Positions 16,712 to 25,788 are shown, counted from the first letter of the stretch. The stretch is DNA of 64,000 bases from CAYLLD01 sp964425135 (GCA_964425135.1 CAYRKW010000005.1:1-64000), one strand, 5' to 3'. Program-made: numbers and translations. Notes: generated from the letters alone by a model not told the origin.

Positions 16712-18091
16712 ATGTCTTCGACCCGCGATTTGACCACCGGCAGCATGAGTGCTCATTATCGTGCGCTCGCTATTCCCACGGCCATTGGGATGATGTTCAC
16801 GACGCTTTATAACGTTGTAGATTCCTTTTATGCTGGCATGATTTCGACCGATGCGATGGCGGGTCTGGCGATTTCGTTTCAGGTGTTTTTCATCATGATC
16901 ACGGTGGGATTTGGTCTGAGTTCGGCCATGGGCGCTTTGGTTGGGAACGCTCTAGGCGAAAAAGACAAGGCTGCGGCCAAGCGCATTGCCTGTCAGGGGC
17001 TGAGTTACGGGATCATTGCGTCCATCATCGTGACGATATTGGGCTTCTTCTTTGCGCCGTCGCTGCTGGCTATCATTTCCGAGCCGGGCGCGTATCGGGA
17101 TGCGGCAAACCAGTATATTCGGCTTTTGCTGTTGGCAGCCCCTGGATTTCTGCTGGCTTTCGGGGCCAATGGTATTTTGACCGCGCAGGGCGATACGGTG
17201 TCGATGCAGCGGGCGCAGATTGCGGCGTTTTTTGCAAATCTGGTGCTCAATCCGGTGTTCATTTTCGGCATTCCAGGCGTGATTGGCGGGATTGGGTTTA
17301 ACGGGATTGCGCTTTCAACTGTGGTCTCGCAGACGGGAACAGCGCTCTGGATCCTCTTTCGTGTGTTCAGATCGGATGTGTTTAAGCAAAAGAGTGTGCC
17401 GCAGTATGTGCCGCGCCTCACCGATTTTAAAGATATCACCGCGCAGGCGGCCCCGTCGGCCTTTGCAATGATGGTGATGATGCTGGCGGGATTTGCGGTT
17501 CAGTATTTCCTAAAGGATTTCGGAGCGGCAGCGGTGGCGGCCTACGGGATTGGGTTGCGGGTTGAGCAATTGATCCTGTTGCCTGCCTTTGGGCTGACGG
17601 GTGCGCTTTTGCCGATTGCAGCACAGAACTTCGGGGCCAAGGAATATGATCGTGTGCGCCAGGCGGTCTTTTTCTGCTTCAAGGTCGGGGTTGCGATGAT
17701 GCTGGCGGGATCTGTGGCACTGTGGCTTTTTGGGTCTTATGCGATTGCATTTTTTACGGATGACCCGGAGGTGATAAAGATTGGAAAAAGCTATTTGAAT
17801 GTGGATGGTTTTTTGCTGCCTGTTTACGTGCTGCTCTTTGGGGTGAATTCGCTGTTGCAGGCGTTCAAGAAGCCGATTTGGACGCTCTGGATCGGGATTT
17901 ATCGGCAAGGTTTTGGCGTGTTTGTATTCAGCTATATTCTGACGCAAGTGTTCGGCATGGGATATATCGGCATCTGGTTTGGCATCGCGATCAGTGTGGT
18001 GACGGGCTTTTTGTTTTCGCTCTGGGTGGTGGAGCGTGTGGCGCAGCGCTTGATTGGCGGGCTGTTTATCCGGCAGGCGCAAGATGCTTGA
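16712..18091 (+). CDS. MATE-family efflux transporter
   Basis: A 459-residue, 12-segment membrane protein. The start MSSTRDLTTGSMSAHYRALAIP followed by TLYNVVDSFYAGMIS is the classic MATE entry helix. Internal repeats include GLSSAMGALVGNALGEKDKAAAKRIA and GLTGALLPIAAQNFGAKEYDRVRQA, the paired Q/N-x-GA-x-x-x motifs of the two halves. These proteins export cationic drugs or metabolites using Na+ or H+ gradients. The ATG at 16712 was chosen; M12 (16745) is also possible. Its 3' end overlaps the APH-like gene by 8 bases, suggesting translational coupling. Confidence 0.93.
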   Translation: MSSTRDLTTGSMSAHYRALAIPTAIGMMFTTLYNVVDSFYAGMISTDAMAGLAISFQVFFIMITVGFGLSSAMGALVGNALGEKDKAAAKRIACQGLSYGIIASIIVTILGFFFAPSLLAIISEPGAYRDAANQYIRLLLLAAPGFLLAFGANGILTAQGDTVSMQRAQIAAFFANLVLNPVFIFGIPGVIGGIGFNGIALSTVVSQTGTALWILFRVFRSDVFKQKSVPQYVPRLTDFKDITAQAAPSAFAMMVMMLAGFAVQYFLKDFGAAAVAAYGIGLRVEQLILLPAFGLTGALLPIAAQNFGAKEYDRVRQAVFFCFKVGVAMMLAGSVALWLFGSYAIAFFTDDPEVIKIGKSYLNVDGFLLPVYVLLFGVNSLLQAFKKPIWTLWIGIYRQGFGVFVFSYILTQVFGMGYIGIWFGIAISVVTGFLFSLWVVERVAQRLIGGLFIRQAQDA

Positions 18092-19073
18092 TCCTTTGCT
18101 ATTGTCAGCCGTTCTGGGCGGCGCAGTTACACAGGTGGAGGCGATTGCAGGTGGGCAGTCCAATCCGACCTATCGGGTGGAGATGGATGGGCGGCCCTAT
18201 GCGTTGCGCAAGCAGCCCGATGGGGAGATATTGCCCTCCGCTCATGCGGTGGATCGCGAATATCGGGTGATGGCGGCGCTGGGCGACACAGAAGTTCCGG
18301 TCCCGCGTATGGTGCGGCTTTGCGAAGATGTGGCGCTGATTGGCACCAAGTTTTATCTGATGGATTGGGTTGACGGGCGGGTGACGAATGACAGCGCTAT
18401 GCCCGGATTCACCCAAGCCGAGCGTGGGGCGGTTTACGCGGATGCGGCCAAGGTTTTGGCGCAGCTGCATCAGGTGAATTGGGCCGATGTGGGGCTGGAG
18501 CGTTTTGGACGGCCTGACGGGTTTTTCGAGCGGCAGATTGCGCGCTGGTCCAAGCAATGGGCGCTGTCGAAAACCCGCGAGGATGCGCATATCGAAGCTA
18601 TGGCCGTCTGGTTGGCCGACAACATTCCAGACCAATCGCGCGCGTCGATTGTGCATGGGGACTACCGGATCGGGAATCTGATGGTCGCGCCTGCTTCGGG
18701 CGAGATTGCGGCGGTGCTGGATTGGGAACTTTCGACCATCGGCGATCCTATGGCGGATCTGGCGCATTTTTGTTGCTTTTGGGATTTGGATGCGGCGCAG
18801 TTGAGCGGGCTGGCGGATCGCGATTGCGCGGCGCTGGGCATCCCGTCGCAGGCTGAATTTGTCGATGACTACCGCGCCCATGGCGGGGTGGATGCGCCGC
18901 TTTTGCCGTTTCACCGGACGTTTGCTCTGTTTCGGTTTGCGATTATCTTTGAGGGGATTACGGCACGGCTGAACGCAGGGCAGGCGAGCGGTGAGAATGC
19001 TGCTGAGGTTGGAGCGCTGGCGCCTGTGGTGGCAGAGCGGGCGTATGAGATTATGACAGGAGCAAGGAGCTGA
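18084..19073 (+). CDS. APH-like phosphotransferase associated with acyl-CoA dehydrogenase (ACAD10/11 N-terminal type)
   Basis: A 329-residue protein of the aminoglycoside phosphotransferase/choline kinase fold. The ATP loop is IAGGQSNPTYRVEM (about 22-35); the lysine-bearing strand is YALRKQP; the catalytic loop is SIVHGDYRIGNLMV (about 190-203), then AAVLDWELSTIGDPMADLAHF (metal-binding Asp). In ACAD10 and ACAD11 of animals this kinase domain is fused to an acyl-CoA dehydrogenase, where it phosphorylates 4-hydroxyacyl-CoA. Here the dehydrogenase is the next gene, 6 bp away. It starts inside the end of the MATE gene. The likely job is catabolism of 4-hydroxy fatty acids, inferred from the animal enzymes. 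Confidence 0.88.
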   Translation: MLDPLLLSAVLGGAVTQVEAIAGGQSNPTYRVEMDGRPYALRKQPDGEILPSAHAVDREYRVMAALGDTEVPVPRMVRLCEDVALIGTKFYLMDWVDGRVTNDSAMPGFTQAERGAVYADAAKVLAQLHQVNWADVGLERFGRPDGFFERQIARWSKQWALSKTREDAHIEAMAVWLADNIPDQSRASIVHGDYRIGNLMVAPASGEIAAVLDWELSTIGDPMADLAHFCCFWDLDAAQLSGLADRDCAALGIPSQAEFVDDYRAHGGVDAPLLPFHRTFALFRFAIIFEGITARLNAGQASGENAAEVGALAPVVAERAYEIMTGARS

Positions 19074-19079
19074 TGCGCG

Positions 19080-20339
19080 ATGGATTTTGAGTATAGCGAA
19101 AAGGTCAAGGGTTTGATCGCGCAATTGCAGGCGTTCATGGAGGCGCATGTATTGCCTGCAAATCAGGAGTTCCTACGGATTGCAGAGGGTGGCGAATATC
19201 CGATGGCGCTTTTGGATGACTTGAAAGCCAAGGCGCGGGCCGAAGGGCTTTGGAATCTCTTTATGCCGTCCTTACCGGAGCAATATCCCGGGCAGGCGTT
19301 GAGCAATCTGGAATATGCGCCTTTGGCCGAGATTATGGGGCGGGTGACATGGTCCTCGGAGGTGTTCAACTGCTCACCGCCCGATACCGGGAACATGGAG
19401 ATATTGGAGCGGTTTGGAACAGAGGTGCAGAAGACCGAGTGGCTGGAGCCGATGCTGGAGGGGCGTGTGCGCTCAATCGTTGGGCTGACGGAGCCTGCTG
19501 TTGCCTCCTCTGATCTGACCAATCTGGAGACGACGATCATCCGCGATGGGGATGAATATGTGATCAACGGGCGCAAGTGGTTCTCGACGGGGGCTGCACA
19601 TCCCAATGCGAAACTGGCGATTGTGTTCGGGGTGTCGGATGCGCGGGGCGATGCGGATAAGCACAAGCGGCATTCGTTCGTGCTGGTGCCGATGGATGCC
19701 AAGGGTGTCACCGTCGTGCGTAACGTGCCGATCATGCATCATCATGCGCCGGAGGGGCATTGCGAGGTCAGCTACGACAATGTTCGGGTGCCTGTGAGCA
19801 ATATTCTGGCCAGCGAGGGTGATGGGTTCATGCTGGCGCAGGCGCGGCTGGGGCCGGGGCGCATTCATCATTGTATGCGCACGATTGGGCAGTGCGAGCT
19901 GGCGCTGGAGTTGATGTGCGACCGGGCGCTGCAACGCTCCACATATGGAACAGTGTTCGCCGATAATGACGTCATTCGCGACTGGATCGCGCGAAGCCGT
20001 GCCGAGATTGATCAGGCGCGGCTTTTGATGTTGCGCACGGCCTGGCTGATGGATCGGGATGGGCCAAAAGCGGCGCGTGTCGATGTGTCGGCGATAAAGG
20101 TGGTGGCGGCAAATTTGCAGACGACGGTTTGTGATCGTGCGATGCAGGTGTACGGCGCTGGAGGGCTGTCACCGGATACGCCGCTGGCGCATTTGTGGAC
20201 CATGGGGCGCGCCTTGCGGTTTATCGACGGGCCCGATGAAGTGCATCTGCGGGTTATTGGCCGGGCCGAGTTGAAAAAAGCCGAAGCTGCCGCCCCGCGT
20301 CACGCAGCGTTTTTGAGCGGATCGGCAAAACCCAGTTAA
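19080..20339 (+). CDS. Acyl-CoA dehydrogenase (ACAD10/11 C-terminal type)
   Basis: A 419-residue FAD enzyme: the N-terminal helical domain, the FAD-binding segment IVGLTEPAVASSDLTNLETT (about 137-156), NGRKWFSTGAAHPNAKLAI, and the C-terminal helical domain with QVYGAGGLSPDTPLAHLWTMGRALRFIDGPDEVHLRVIGRAEL. It resembles the ACAD11-like subgroup that acts with the adjacent kinase on 4-hydroxyacyl-CoA to yield a CoA ester usable by beta-oxidation. It is coupled to the kinase gene with 6 bp between them and is followed by a terminator at 20344-20381. Confidence 0.92.
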   Translation: MDFEYSEKVKGLIAQLQAFMEAHVLPANQEFLRIAEGGEYPMALLDDLKAKARAEGLWNLFMPSLPEQYPGQALSNLEYAPLAEIMGRVTWSSEVFNCSPPDTGNMEILERFGTEVQKTEWLEPMLEGRVRSIVGLTEPAVASSDLTNLETTIIRDGDEYVINGRKWFSTGAAHPNAKLAIVFGVSDARGDADKHKRHSFVLVPMDAKGVTVVRNVPIMHHHAPEGHCEVSYDNVRVPVSNILASEGDGFMLAQARLGPGRIHHCMRTIGQCELALELMCDRALQRSTYGTVFADNDVIRDWIARSRAEIDQARLLMLRTAWLMDRDGPKAARVDVSAIKVVAANLQTTVCDRAMQVYGAGGLSPDTPLAHLWTMGRALRFIDGPDEVHLRVIGRAELKKAEAAAPRHAAFLSGSAKPS

Positions 20340-20343
20340 ATCG

Positions 20344-20381
20344 TGACGTTCGCCCCTGACGGGGCTGCGTCATTATCTTTT
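20344..20381 (+). terminator. Rho-independent terminator after the acyl-CoA dehydrogenase
   Basis: TGACG-TTC-GCCCC, loop TGAC, GGGGC-TG-CGTCA, then TTATCTTTTG. It starts 5 bases after the stop. A GAGTATTTTC motif of the dispersed family follows at about 20421. Confidence 0.7.
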
Positions 20382-20449
20382 GTGGGCAGCGCTGGCGCGC
20401 TGCGTGTGTGCTCCGCACGGGGAGTATTTTCTTGAAAGGTGATTTTGGA

Positions 20450-21372
20450 TCAGCTCGCGAGATGTGTGCGGGCAATCCAGTCGGTTGGGATCGATTTTGC
20501 CGTGTCTTCAGCGAAATATGCGCCCAGAATAGCGCCGATTGGGATGGCGCGGCCGCAATTATCGCCGCCTGCGAGTATGTTGGTGCGGACGGCGGTGGGG
20601 TAGTCTTTAGCGGTCATGATGATGTGAGTGATCACAGTGAAGGCGGCTTGCAATTGGCAATGCAGCCCGTGGGTTTGGGCGAATGCGGCGGAGGACTTGG
20701 TGCGGGCTGCCTGTGCGGCTGAGATTTGTGCGGTGATGTGTTCGGGTGCGTTTTGGGCAGCGGCTTTGATGATGTCGTCTTGTGTTTGTGCGCGCAGTGC
20801 CGCCCTTAGCATGCGGGCGAAAGCTTGGCCCCAGGCAACGCTGTCATCGCGGTTGTTGGTGACGCGCACAGCGGTTTCGACGTGAGACATCAGATTGGGA
20901 TCGTCGTGATGGGCGACGACAAGAGGCGGGAGTTTGGAGAGCGCAGGCAGTTGTGCGTCATCCGCGCCGCAGGTTGTGATGGGCGCGTCGGGATCGCCCA
21001 GGCGGGCCATATTGTCGAGCGTTTCGCGGGTGGGGCGGTCGGTATAGCCGACCCAACTGCCGCCATAGCCGAAGGTGTCGCGGAAGGTTTGGGCGTAGAT
21101 CGCCGCATCATACTGGCCTGATTGCGCGAGCGCATCGGCCATGGCTTTCATTTGGGCGCCATATTGCGACGGGGCGCCTGCGGGTTTGCCGTCATGGGCG
21201 AAGTAGCCTTTGGTGTAATCGGGCTCATTTGGCGTGCGAAATTCTGGTGCATCGCCCGCGAGTTTTGCGATTTGCGCCTGATCATAGAGCCAGTGAAACC
21301 CAAGCGCAGCGGCATCGGCGACATAGGCGCCCTGCAGGGCGCATCTGGCGCGAACTGACGAGGTGTCAGACA
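20450..21372 (-). CDS. ADP-ribosylglycohydrolase-family protein
   Basis: A 307-residue protein from the TTG at 21372 (321 residues if the ORF start at 21415 is used). It has the ARH-fold pattern ALQGAYVADAAALGFHWLYD near the start and NILAGGDNCGRAIPIGAILGAYFAE near the end, with the Asp and Asn expected for metal ligands of the two-Mg site. ARH enzymes remove ADP-ribose from proteins or DNA, but many bacterial members have unknown substrates. The TTG overlaps the carbonic anhydrase stop by 7 bases with GGAG 9 bases upstream, so the two genes are probably translationally coupled. Confidence 0.8.
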
Positions 21373-22121
21373 AGGCGAAAGTCTCCGGTTTCGGGGTCGA
21401 AATTTTCCAATTCACCGGTTTTGATGTTGTTCCAAAGCCCGTGCAGATCGAGCGATCCGGCCTCGATGGCTTCGGCGATGAAGGGAAAGCTCATCAGGTT
21501 TTGCAGGCTGAGCTTCACGGATTCTTTTTCAAGCGCTTCGACGCGTTCCGCTTCGCTGCCGCCATGATCCTTGATCGCGTCATAGCCGGGGCGCAGGATG
21601 TCCATCCAGCGGCCTATGAAGCTGGTGGGTGCATCCAATTCCGGCGCATTGCCCGAGCACATGTCGTAGCAACCGCGCACGCCGCCGCACAAGGAATGGC
21701 CGACGATCAGAATATGGCTCACTTTCAGATGGTTGACCGCATATTCGATGGCCGCAGAGGTGCCGTGGTGGGCTTCATCCGGGCCGTATGGCGGCACCAG
21801 ACTGGCGATATTGCGATGGATGAAAAAATCCCCCGATACTGCGCCGAAAATGGAGGTGATATGCACCCGGCTGTCACAACAGGAGATGATCATCGCGCGG
21901 GGGCGTTGACCCTCATCGGCGAGGCGGGCGTACCAGCTTTTGTTTTCTTCGTAATCGGTGGCTTTCCAGCCCTGATACCGTTTGACGAGAAATTGGGGGA
22001 GGGGTTTGGCTTTGATCACTTTGCTTACTCTTGCGTGGTCTGTTGGCTCGGGGTTGGTCGTTAAAAATAGAGTTAGATTATCAAGAAGATACAGGTTGCG
22101 TTTGGTGGGGTGATAACTCAA
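21366..22121 (-). CDS. Beta-class carbonic anhydrase
   Basis: The core shows the zinc ligands of the beta class: IISCCDSRVH (Cys, and the Asp-Arg dyad) and ILIVGHSLCGGVRGCYDM (His and Cys). It also has IFGAVSGDFFIHRNIASLVPP and TSAAIEYAVNHLKVSHI. The enzyme interconverts CO2 and bicarbonate in the cytoplasm. The 251-residue frame begins with about 34 non-homologous residues; a GTG at 22019 (VIKAKPLPQFLVKRYQGW) gives the usual family N-terminus and may be the true start. Its 3' end overlaps the ADP-ribosylglycohydrolase gene. Confidence 0.93.
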   Translation of the reverse strand: MSYHPTKRNLYLLDNLTLFLTTNPEPTDHARVSKVIKAKPLPQFLVKRYQGWKATDYEENKSWYARLADEGQRPRAMIISCCDSRVHITSIFGAVSGDFFIHRNIASLVPPYGPDEAHHGTSAAIEYAVNHLKVSHILIVGHSLCGGVRGCYDMCSGNAPELDAPTSFIGRWMDILRPGYDAIKDHGGSEAERVEALEKESVKLSLQNLMSFPFIAEAIEAGSLDLHGLWNNIKTGELENFDPETGDFRLV

Positions 22122-22171
22122 TTTTCATGGCTCGCAAATAGGTAAGTCCATGGGTGTAATGGAGTGAGACT

Positions 22172-22555
22172 ATGAGTAACCTAGTAGCGATTGATTTGCG
22201 TGAACCATCAGCGATCGACACAGATGCGATTCAAGTTCTGAAAAAAGACGTTGGCGAGAGGCGGTGCCGGTCGATCATCGACAGCATTATTTTCGAGATC
22301 ACGGATATTCTGTGTCGTGTCGAAACTTCGGTGAAAACCGATGATGTCGCAGCGCTGAAATCTGATCTGACGCGGCTTGCTGAGCTTTCTGCGCGAGCCG
22401 GGCTGGTTTGTATTGCCGATATTGCGACGGATCTGAGCGCCTGTGTGGATAGTGCGGATTTTGCCGGTACGGCGGCAGTATCGGCGCGGTTGATCCGTGT
22501 GGGCGAGGACAGTTTGTTCGCGCTGATTGAATACACCGATCAGCTTATCGTTTGA
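22172..22555 (+). CDS. Small all-helical protein, Hpt-like but lacking the phosphohistidine
   Basis: A 127-residue soluble protein with amphipathic helices (SIIDSIIFEITDILCRVETSV; ALKSDLTRLAELSARAGLVCIADIATDL; AAVSARLIRVGEDSLFALIEY). The pattern resembles a four-helix Hpt bundle from a phosphorelay, but the helix that normally carries His-x-x-Lys-Gly reads LTRLAELSARAG, with no His. It may be a degenerate Hpt, a phosphatase or scaffold, or an unrelated bundle. It is divergent from the carbonic anhydrase gene and 66 bp from the GNAT gene. The ATG at 22172 has GAGTGAG upstream. Confidence 0.55.
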   Translation: MSNLVAIDLREPSAIDTDAIQVLKKDVGERRCRSIIDSIIFEITDILCRVETSVKTDDVAALKSDLTRLAELSARAGLVCIADIATDLSACVDSADFAGTAAVSARLIRVGEDSLFALIEYTDQLIV

Positions 22556-22621
22556 GTGCTTGCACCGCAGGTGTCCGATCCACTAGGGATCGTGAAGGCA
22601 ACTATGCGGGGCACAGCCAGA

Positions 22622-23122
22622 ATGGATGTGACGATCACGAAGGAGCGTGCGGATGATGTTGGGGCGATTGGGACGCTGACAACATCGGCTTTCGCGCCAA
22701 AGGTGTTTAGTGACGGCAATGAGGCGACGTGCATTGAGATAATGCGGGCCGATGGCGATCTGACGCTGTCGCTGGTCGCGCGCGATGGTGCGCGGATCGT
22801 CGGACATGTGGCGTTCTCGCCGGTTGTGATCGAAGGCACGCAGGGCAACTGGTTCGGGCTGGGGCCGGTGAGCGTCGAGCCGGAATTGCAAAAGCAGGGT
22901 ATTGGGTCTGCGTTAATCCTTGACGGGCTGGATCGGTTGCGCGGATTGAATGCGGCGGGATGCGTTTTGGTTGGTGATCCGAGGTATTACACCCGCTTCG
23001 GATTTGCCAGTGATCCAGCGCTTACCTATCGCGATCTCGACACGAGCCTAGTGCAATATCTGGCATTTGGAGACGAGCAGCCGACAGGTGTACTGACCTT
23101 TTCGCGCGGTCTTGAGATATAA
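22622..23122 (+). CDS. GNAT-family N-acetyltransferase (YhbS-like)
   Basis: A 166-residue protein. The acetyl-CoA motif A is GLGPVSVEPELQKQGIGSALILDGLDRLR (about 81-109), followed by CVLVGDPRYYTRFGFASD, which is typical of the YhbS branch (VLGDPAYYxRFGF). The ATG at 22622 gives the usual N-terminus MDVTITKERADDVGAIGTL; the frame stays open upstream to 22556 but adds nothing family-like. The acceptor substrate is unknown. Confidence 0.88.
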   Translation: MDVTITKERADDVGAIGTLTTSAFAPKVFSDGNEATCIEIMRADGDLTLSLVARDGARIVGHVAFSPVVIEGTQGNWFGLGPVSVEPELQKQGIGSALILDGLDRLRGLNAAGCVLVGDPRYYTRFGFASDPALTYRDLDTSLVQYLAFGDEQPTGVLTFSRGLEI

Positions 23123-23197
23123 GCGGGCGTTGCAGTCGCGCGTTGCTGCGCTAATGTGTGTCGCAACGCAAAACGGCAAACAGGTTAGGCACCCCAC

Positions 23198-24586
23198 GTG
23201 AGTATTTCATTTGCAGATAGCGCCAAGGGCGCGGTTGATGTTCATATTGTCGGGCCGGGGGGGCTGGACGATTTTTTGAAGGATCGGCCGGAGGTGGATG
23301 CGCGCTGGGTGCGCTCTTCGGTGTTCACAGGGGCTTTGGGGCAGGTCTTGCGCGTTCCGTCGCAGGACGGAGGCACAGGGTATATGCTCTATGGTTGGGG
23401 CGATGCGGCGGCGCGTGGGCGGGTGCAATATCCGCTTGGATCGCTTCCGGGCAGATTGCCGGAAGGCAGCTATCGCCTTGCCGATCTGCCCGATGATGCC
23501 GAGGCTCTGTCGCTAACATGGCTTTTGGCTGGATACACATTCCGCAAGTACCGTGAGACAGAGGATGGGCAAAAGGCCAAGCTGGTTGCGCCGGACGGCG
23601 TGGATGCGGACCGGGTGGAGGCTTTGGCCACTTCGGTCGCGCTCACGCGTGATCTGATCAACACGCCGACCAATGATATGGGCCCGGATCAGCTTGAAGC
23701 GGCGTTTCGCGCTTTGGGCAAAGAGTTTGACGCAGATGTTAAAGTCATCAAGGGGGACGCGCTTTTGAAGCAGAATTTCCCGATGATCCACGCGGTTGGG
23801 CGCGCCTCTGATCAGGAGCCGCGGCTGCTGGATATGCGCTGGGGCACGACCGGGCCGACGGTGACACTCGTGGGCAAGGGGGTCTGTTTCGATACTGGCG
23901 GGTTGAACATCAAGCCGGGCAATTCCATGGGGCTGATGAAGAAAGATATGGGCGGGTCTGCAACGACAATTGGGCTGGCGCGGATGATCATGGCGCTTGA
24001 TTTGCCGGTGCGCCTGCGGCTCTTGGTGCCGGCGGTGGAGAACTCGATTTCGGCGGGCGCGTTCCGCCCGGGTGATATCTTAACGAGCCGCAAGGGGCTG
24101 ACGGTCGAGATCAACAACACCGATGCGGAAGGGCGTTTGGTGCTCGCGGATGCGCTGGCCTATGCGGATGAGGAAGCGCCGGATTACATGTTCTGTATGG
24201 CGACGCTGACAGGGGCTGCGCGGGTTGCGATGGGGCCGGACGTTCCGCCTTTTTTCTGTGACCAAGACGATCTTGCGGGCGAGCTGCAAGCGGCGGGCGC
24301 ACGGGTTTCCGATCCGATTTGGCGTCTGCCGTTCTGGGATGGTTATGAGACGCGGATCGAGCCTGGCATCGCGGATCTGGACAATGCACCTTCAGGTGGA
24401 TTTGCGGGTGCGATCACAGCGGCGCTCTTCCTGCGGCGATTTGTTGAGGATGCAAAGCATTTTGCGCATTTCGATGTCTACGGCTGGACACCGTCCCCAA
24501 GGCCGGCGCGTCCCAAGGGTGGTGAATGTCAGGCGGCGCGCGCGATATTCGATGTGCTGGAGCAACGGCATGGCAAAACCGGCTGA
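23198..24586 (+). CDS. Leucyl aminopeptidase family (M17) protein
   Basis: A 462-residue protein with a GTG start. The M17 signature NTDAEGRLVLADAL lies near residues 306-319, and the upstream GKGVCFDTGGLNIKPGNSMGLMKKDMGGSA supplies the metal-binding Lys and Asp residues. It is a cytosolic metallo-aminopeptidase that releases N-terminal residues during peptide turnover. The length matches the shorter alphaproteobacterial members rather than classical PepA (about 500). Its stop lies 17 bases inside the NlpC/P60 gene, so both are likely co-translated; this pairing of aminopeptidase and NlpC/P60 suggests murein-peptide recycling, which is inference. Confidence 0.92.
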   Translation: MSISFADSAKGAVDVHIVGPGGLDDFLKDRPEVDARWVRSSVFTGALGQVLRVPSQDGGTGYMLYGWGDAAARGRVQYPLGSLPGRLPEGSYRLADLPDDAEALSLTWLLAGYTFRKYRETEDGQKAKLVAPDGVDADRVEALATSVALTRDLINTPTNDMGPDQLEAAFRALGKEFDADVKVIKGDALLKQNFPMIHAVGRASDQEPRLLDMRWGTTGPTVTLVGKGVCFDTGGLNIKPGNSMGLMKKDMGGSATTIGLARMIMALDLPVRLRLLVPAVENSISAGAFRPGDILTSRKGLTVEINNTDAEGRLVLADALAYADEEAPDYMFCMATLTGAARVAMGPDVPPFFCDQDDLAGELQAAGARVSDPIWRLPFWDGYETRIEPGIADLDNAPSGGFAGAITAALFLRRFVEDAKHFAHFDVYGWTPSPRPARPKGGECQAARAIFDVLEQRHGKTG

Positions 24587-25358
24587 CAGGCGGCGCGACC
24601 TGTGGCGCACGGACAAGGCGGCGCAGGGCGAGATGATGCAGGTGGCAGCGCTGGTTCTGGGGCTGCGTGTTGATCTGGGTGGGACGGCGCTCGATAGCGA
24701 GTTGCTGTTTGGCGAGACTTTCGAGGTGTTTGCCCGTGATGGCGATTATGTCTGGGGCCGCGCGCCGCTTGATGGATATGTGGGCTATGTTGCGGCAAGC
24801 GGTCTTGCGGATATGCGCGAGACACAAGCGCGCATCTGGGTGCGCAACGCGCCGGTTTATCCTGAACCCAGCATGAAATCTGTGCATTTGCGGCAGCTTT
24901 CCTTCGGATCGCGCGTTGCGCCCACGGGCACATCGGGTTCCTTTGTCCAGACGCGTGATGGGTTCATTCACCAATCGCATCTGGGACCATCAAATGGTGA
25001 TCTGGCGGGTATCGCGACGCTGTTTCTGGGCGCGCCGTATATCTGGGGTGGTCGGTCCGGCTTTGGTCTCGATTGCTCAGCGCTTGTGCAACTTTCTGCC
25101 CAAGCGATTGGCATGGACTGCCCGCGCGATAGCGATATGCAGTTTGCCGAATTTGGAACGCTTTTGCCACAAGACGCGGCCTTGAAGCGCAATGACATGG
25201 TGTTCTGGGACGGGCATGTGGGGATATTAGAGGACGACACGACGCTTCTCCATGCCACCGCAGCCTATATGAACACTGTGCGCGAGCCGTTTGGTGCAGC
25301 GGCAGCGCGGATCAAGGCAGCGGAGGGATTGGACGTTTTGGGCGTGAAACGGCTGTAG
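24570..25358 (+). CDS. NlpC/P60-family hydrolase with SH3-like domains
   Basis: A 262-residue protein. Residues about 20-140 form one or two bacterial SH3-like domains (LLFGETFEVFARDGDYVWGRAPLDGYVGYV; VHLRQLSFGSRVAPTGT). Residues about 145-262 are NlpC/P60 with the catalytic Cys in SGFGLDCSALVQLSAQ, His in FWDGHVGILED, and a polar third residue in LLHATAAYMNT. Such enzymes cleave gamma-D-glutamyl-diamino acid bonds of murein peptides. No signal peptide is visible, so it may act on recycled peptides in the cytoplasm, fitting its overlap with the aminopeptidase gene. The ATG at 24570 overlaps the previous gene by 17 bases. Confidence 0.9.
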   Translation: MAKPADRRRDLWRTDKAAQGEMMQVAALVLGLRVDLGGTALDSELLFGETFEVFARDGDYVWGRAPLDGYVGYVAASGLADMRETQARIWVRNAPVYPEPSMKSVHLRQLSFGSRVAPTGTSGSFVQTRDGFIHQSHLGPSNGDLAGIATLFLGAPYIWGGRSGFGLDCSALVQLSAQAIGMDCPRDSDMQFAEFGTLLPQDAALKRNDMVFWDGHVGILEDDTTLLHATAAYMNTVREPFGAAAARIKAAEGLDVLGVKRL

Positions 25359-25367
25359 CTGTCGGCC

Positions 25368-25712
25368 TCACCCAACCGCGCGGATCATCTTCTTTTCGAG
25401 AACCTGCATCACCGCTTTCAAATCATCGCCGCGCTTCAATATTTGCCCGTCCATCGCGACAACCTGATACTGGCCCTGCCGCCCGCGCAAATGCGGGTGT
25501 TTCTCCACACGATAGATCGGATGTTCGGCCGCGCGGCGGAAAATGGAGAAAATCGCCTTGTTTTTCAGCATCGAGATGCCGTAGTCGCGCCACTCCCCAG
25601 CAGCAACCATACGGCCATAAAGCAACAGGATGACATTCAGTTCGGTGCGGTGGAACGCAACACAAGGATCAGGGACACGTTGCGGCGTATCATGGCCGTG
25701 GACTAATTTCAT
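25368..25712 (-). CDS. DUF2794-domain protein
   Basis: A 114-residue protein matching the alphaproteobacterial DUF2794 family: VAFHRTELNVILLLYGRMVAAGEWRDYGI, AIFSIFRRAAEHPIYRVEKHPHLRGRQGQYQVV, and a final helix. The function is unknown. The ATG at 25712 is preferred; the frame extends to a TTG at 25748 without support. It converges with the NlpC/P60 gene (9 bp apart) and is divergent from recQ, across the long hairpin-rich region. Confidence 0.85.
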   Translation of the reverse strand: MKLVHGHDTPQRVPDPCVAFHRTELNVILLLYGRMVAAGEWRDYGISMLKNKAIFSIFRRAAEHPIYRVEKHPHLRGRQGQYQVVAMDGQILKRGDDLKAVMQVLEKKMIRAVG

Positions 25713-25788
25713 GAATACATATTGATGCGCGCGGCGACTGTTTGGCAAGCTTTTTGCAATGAGCGGGATTCTGCAAATGTTTTCAGTA

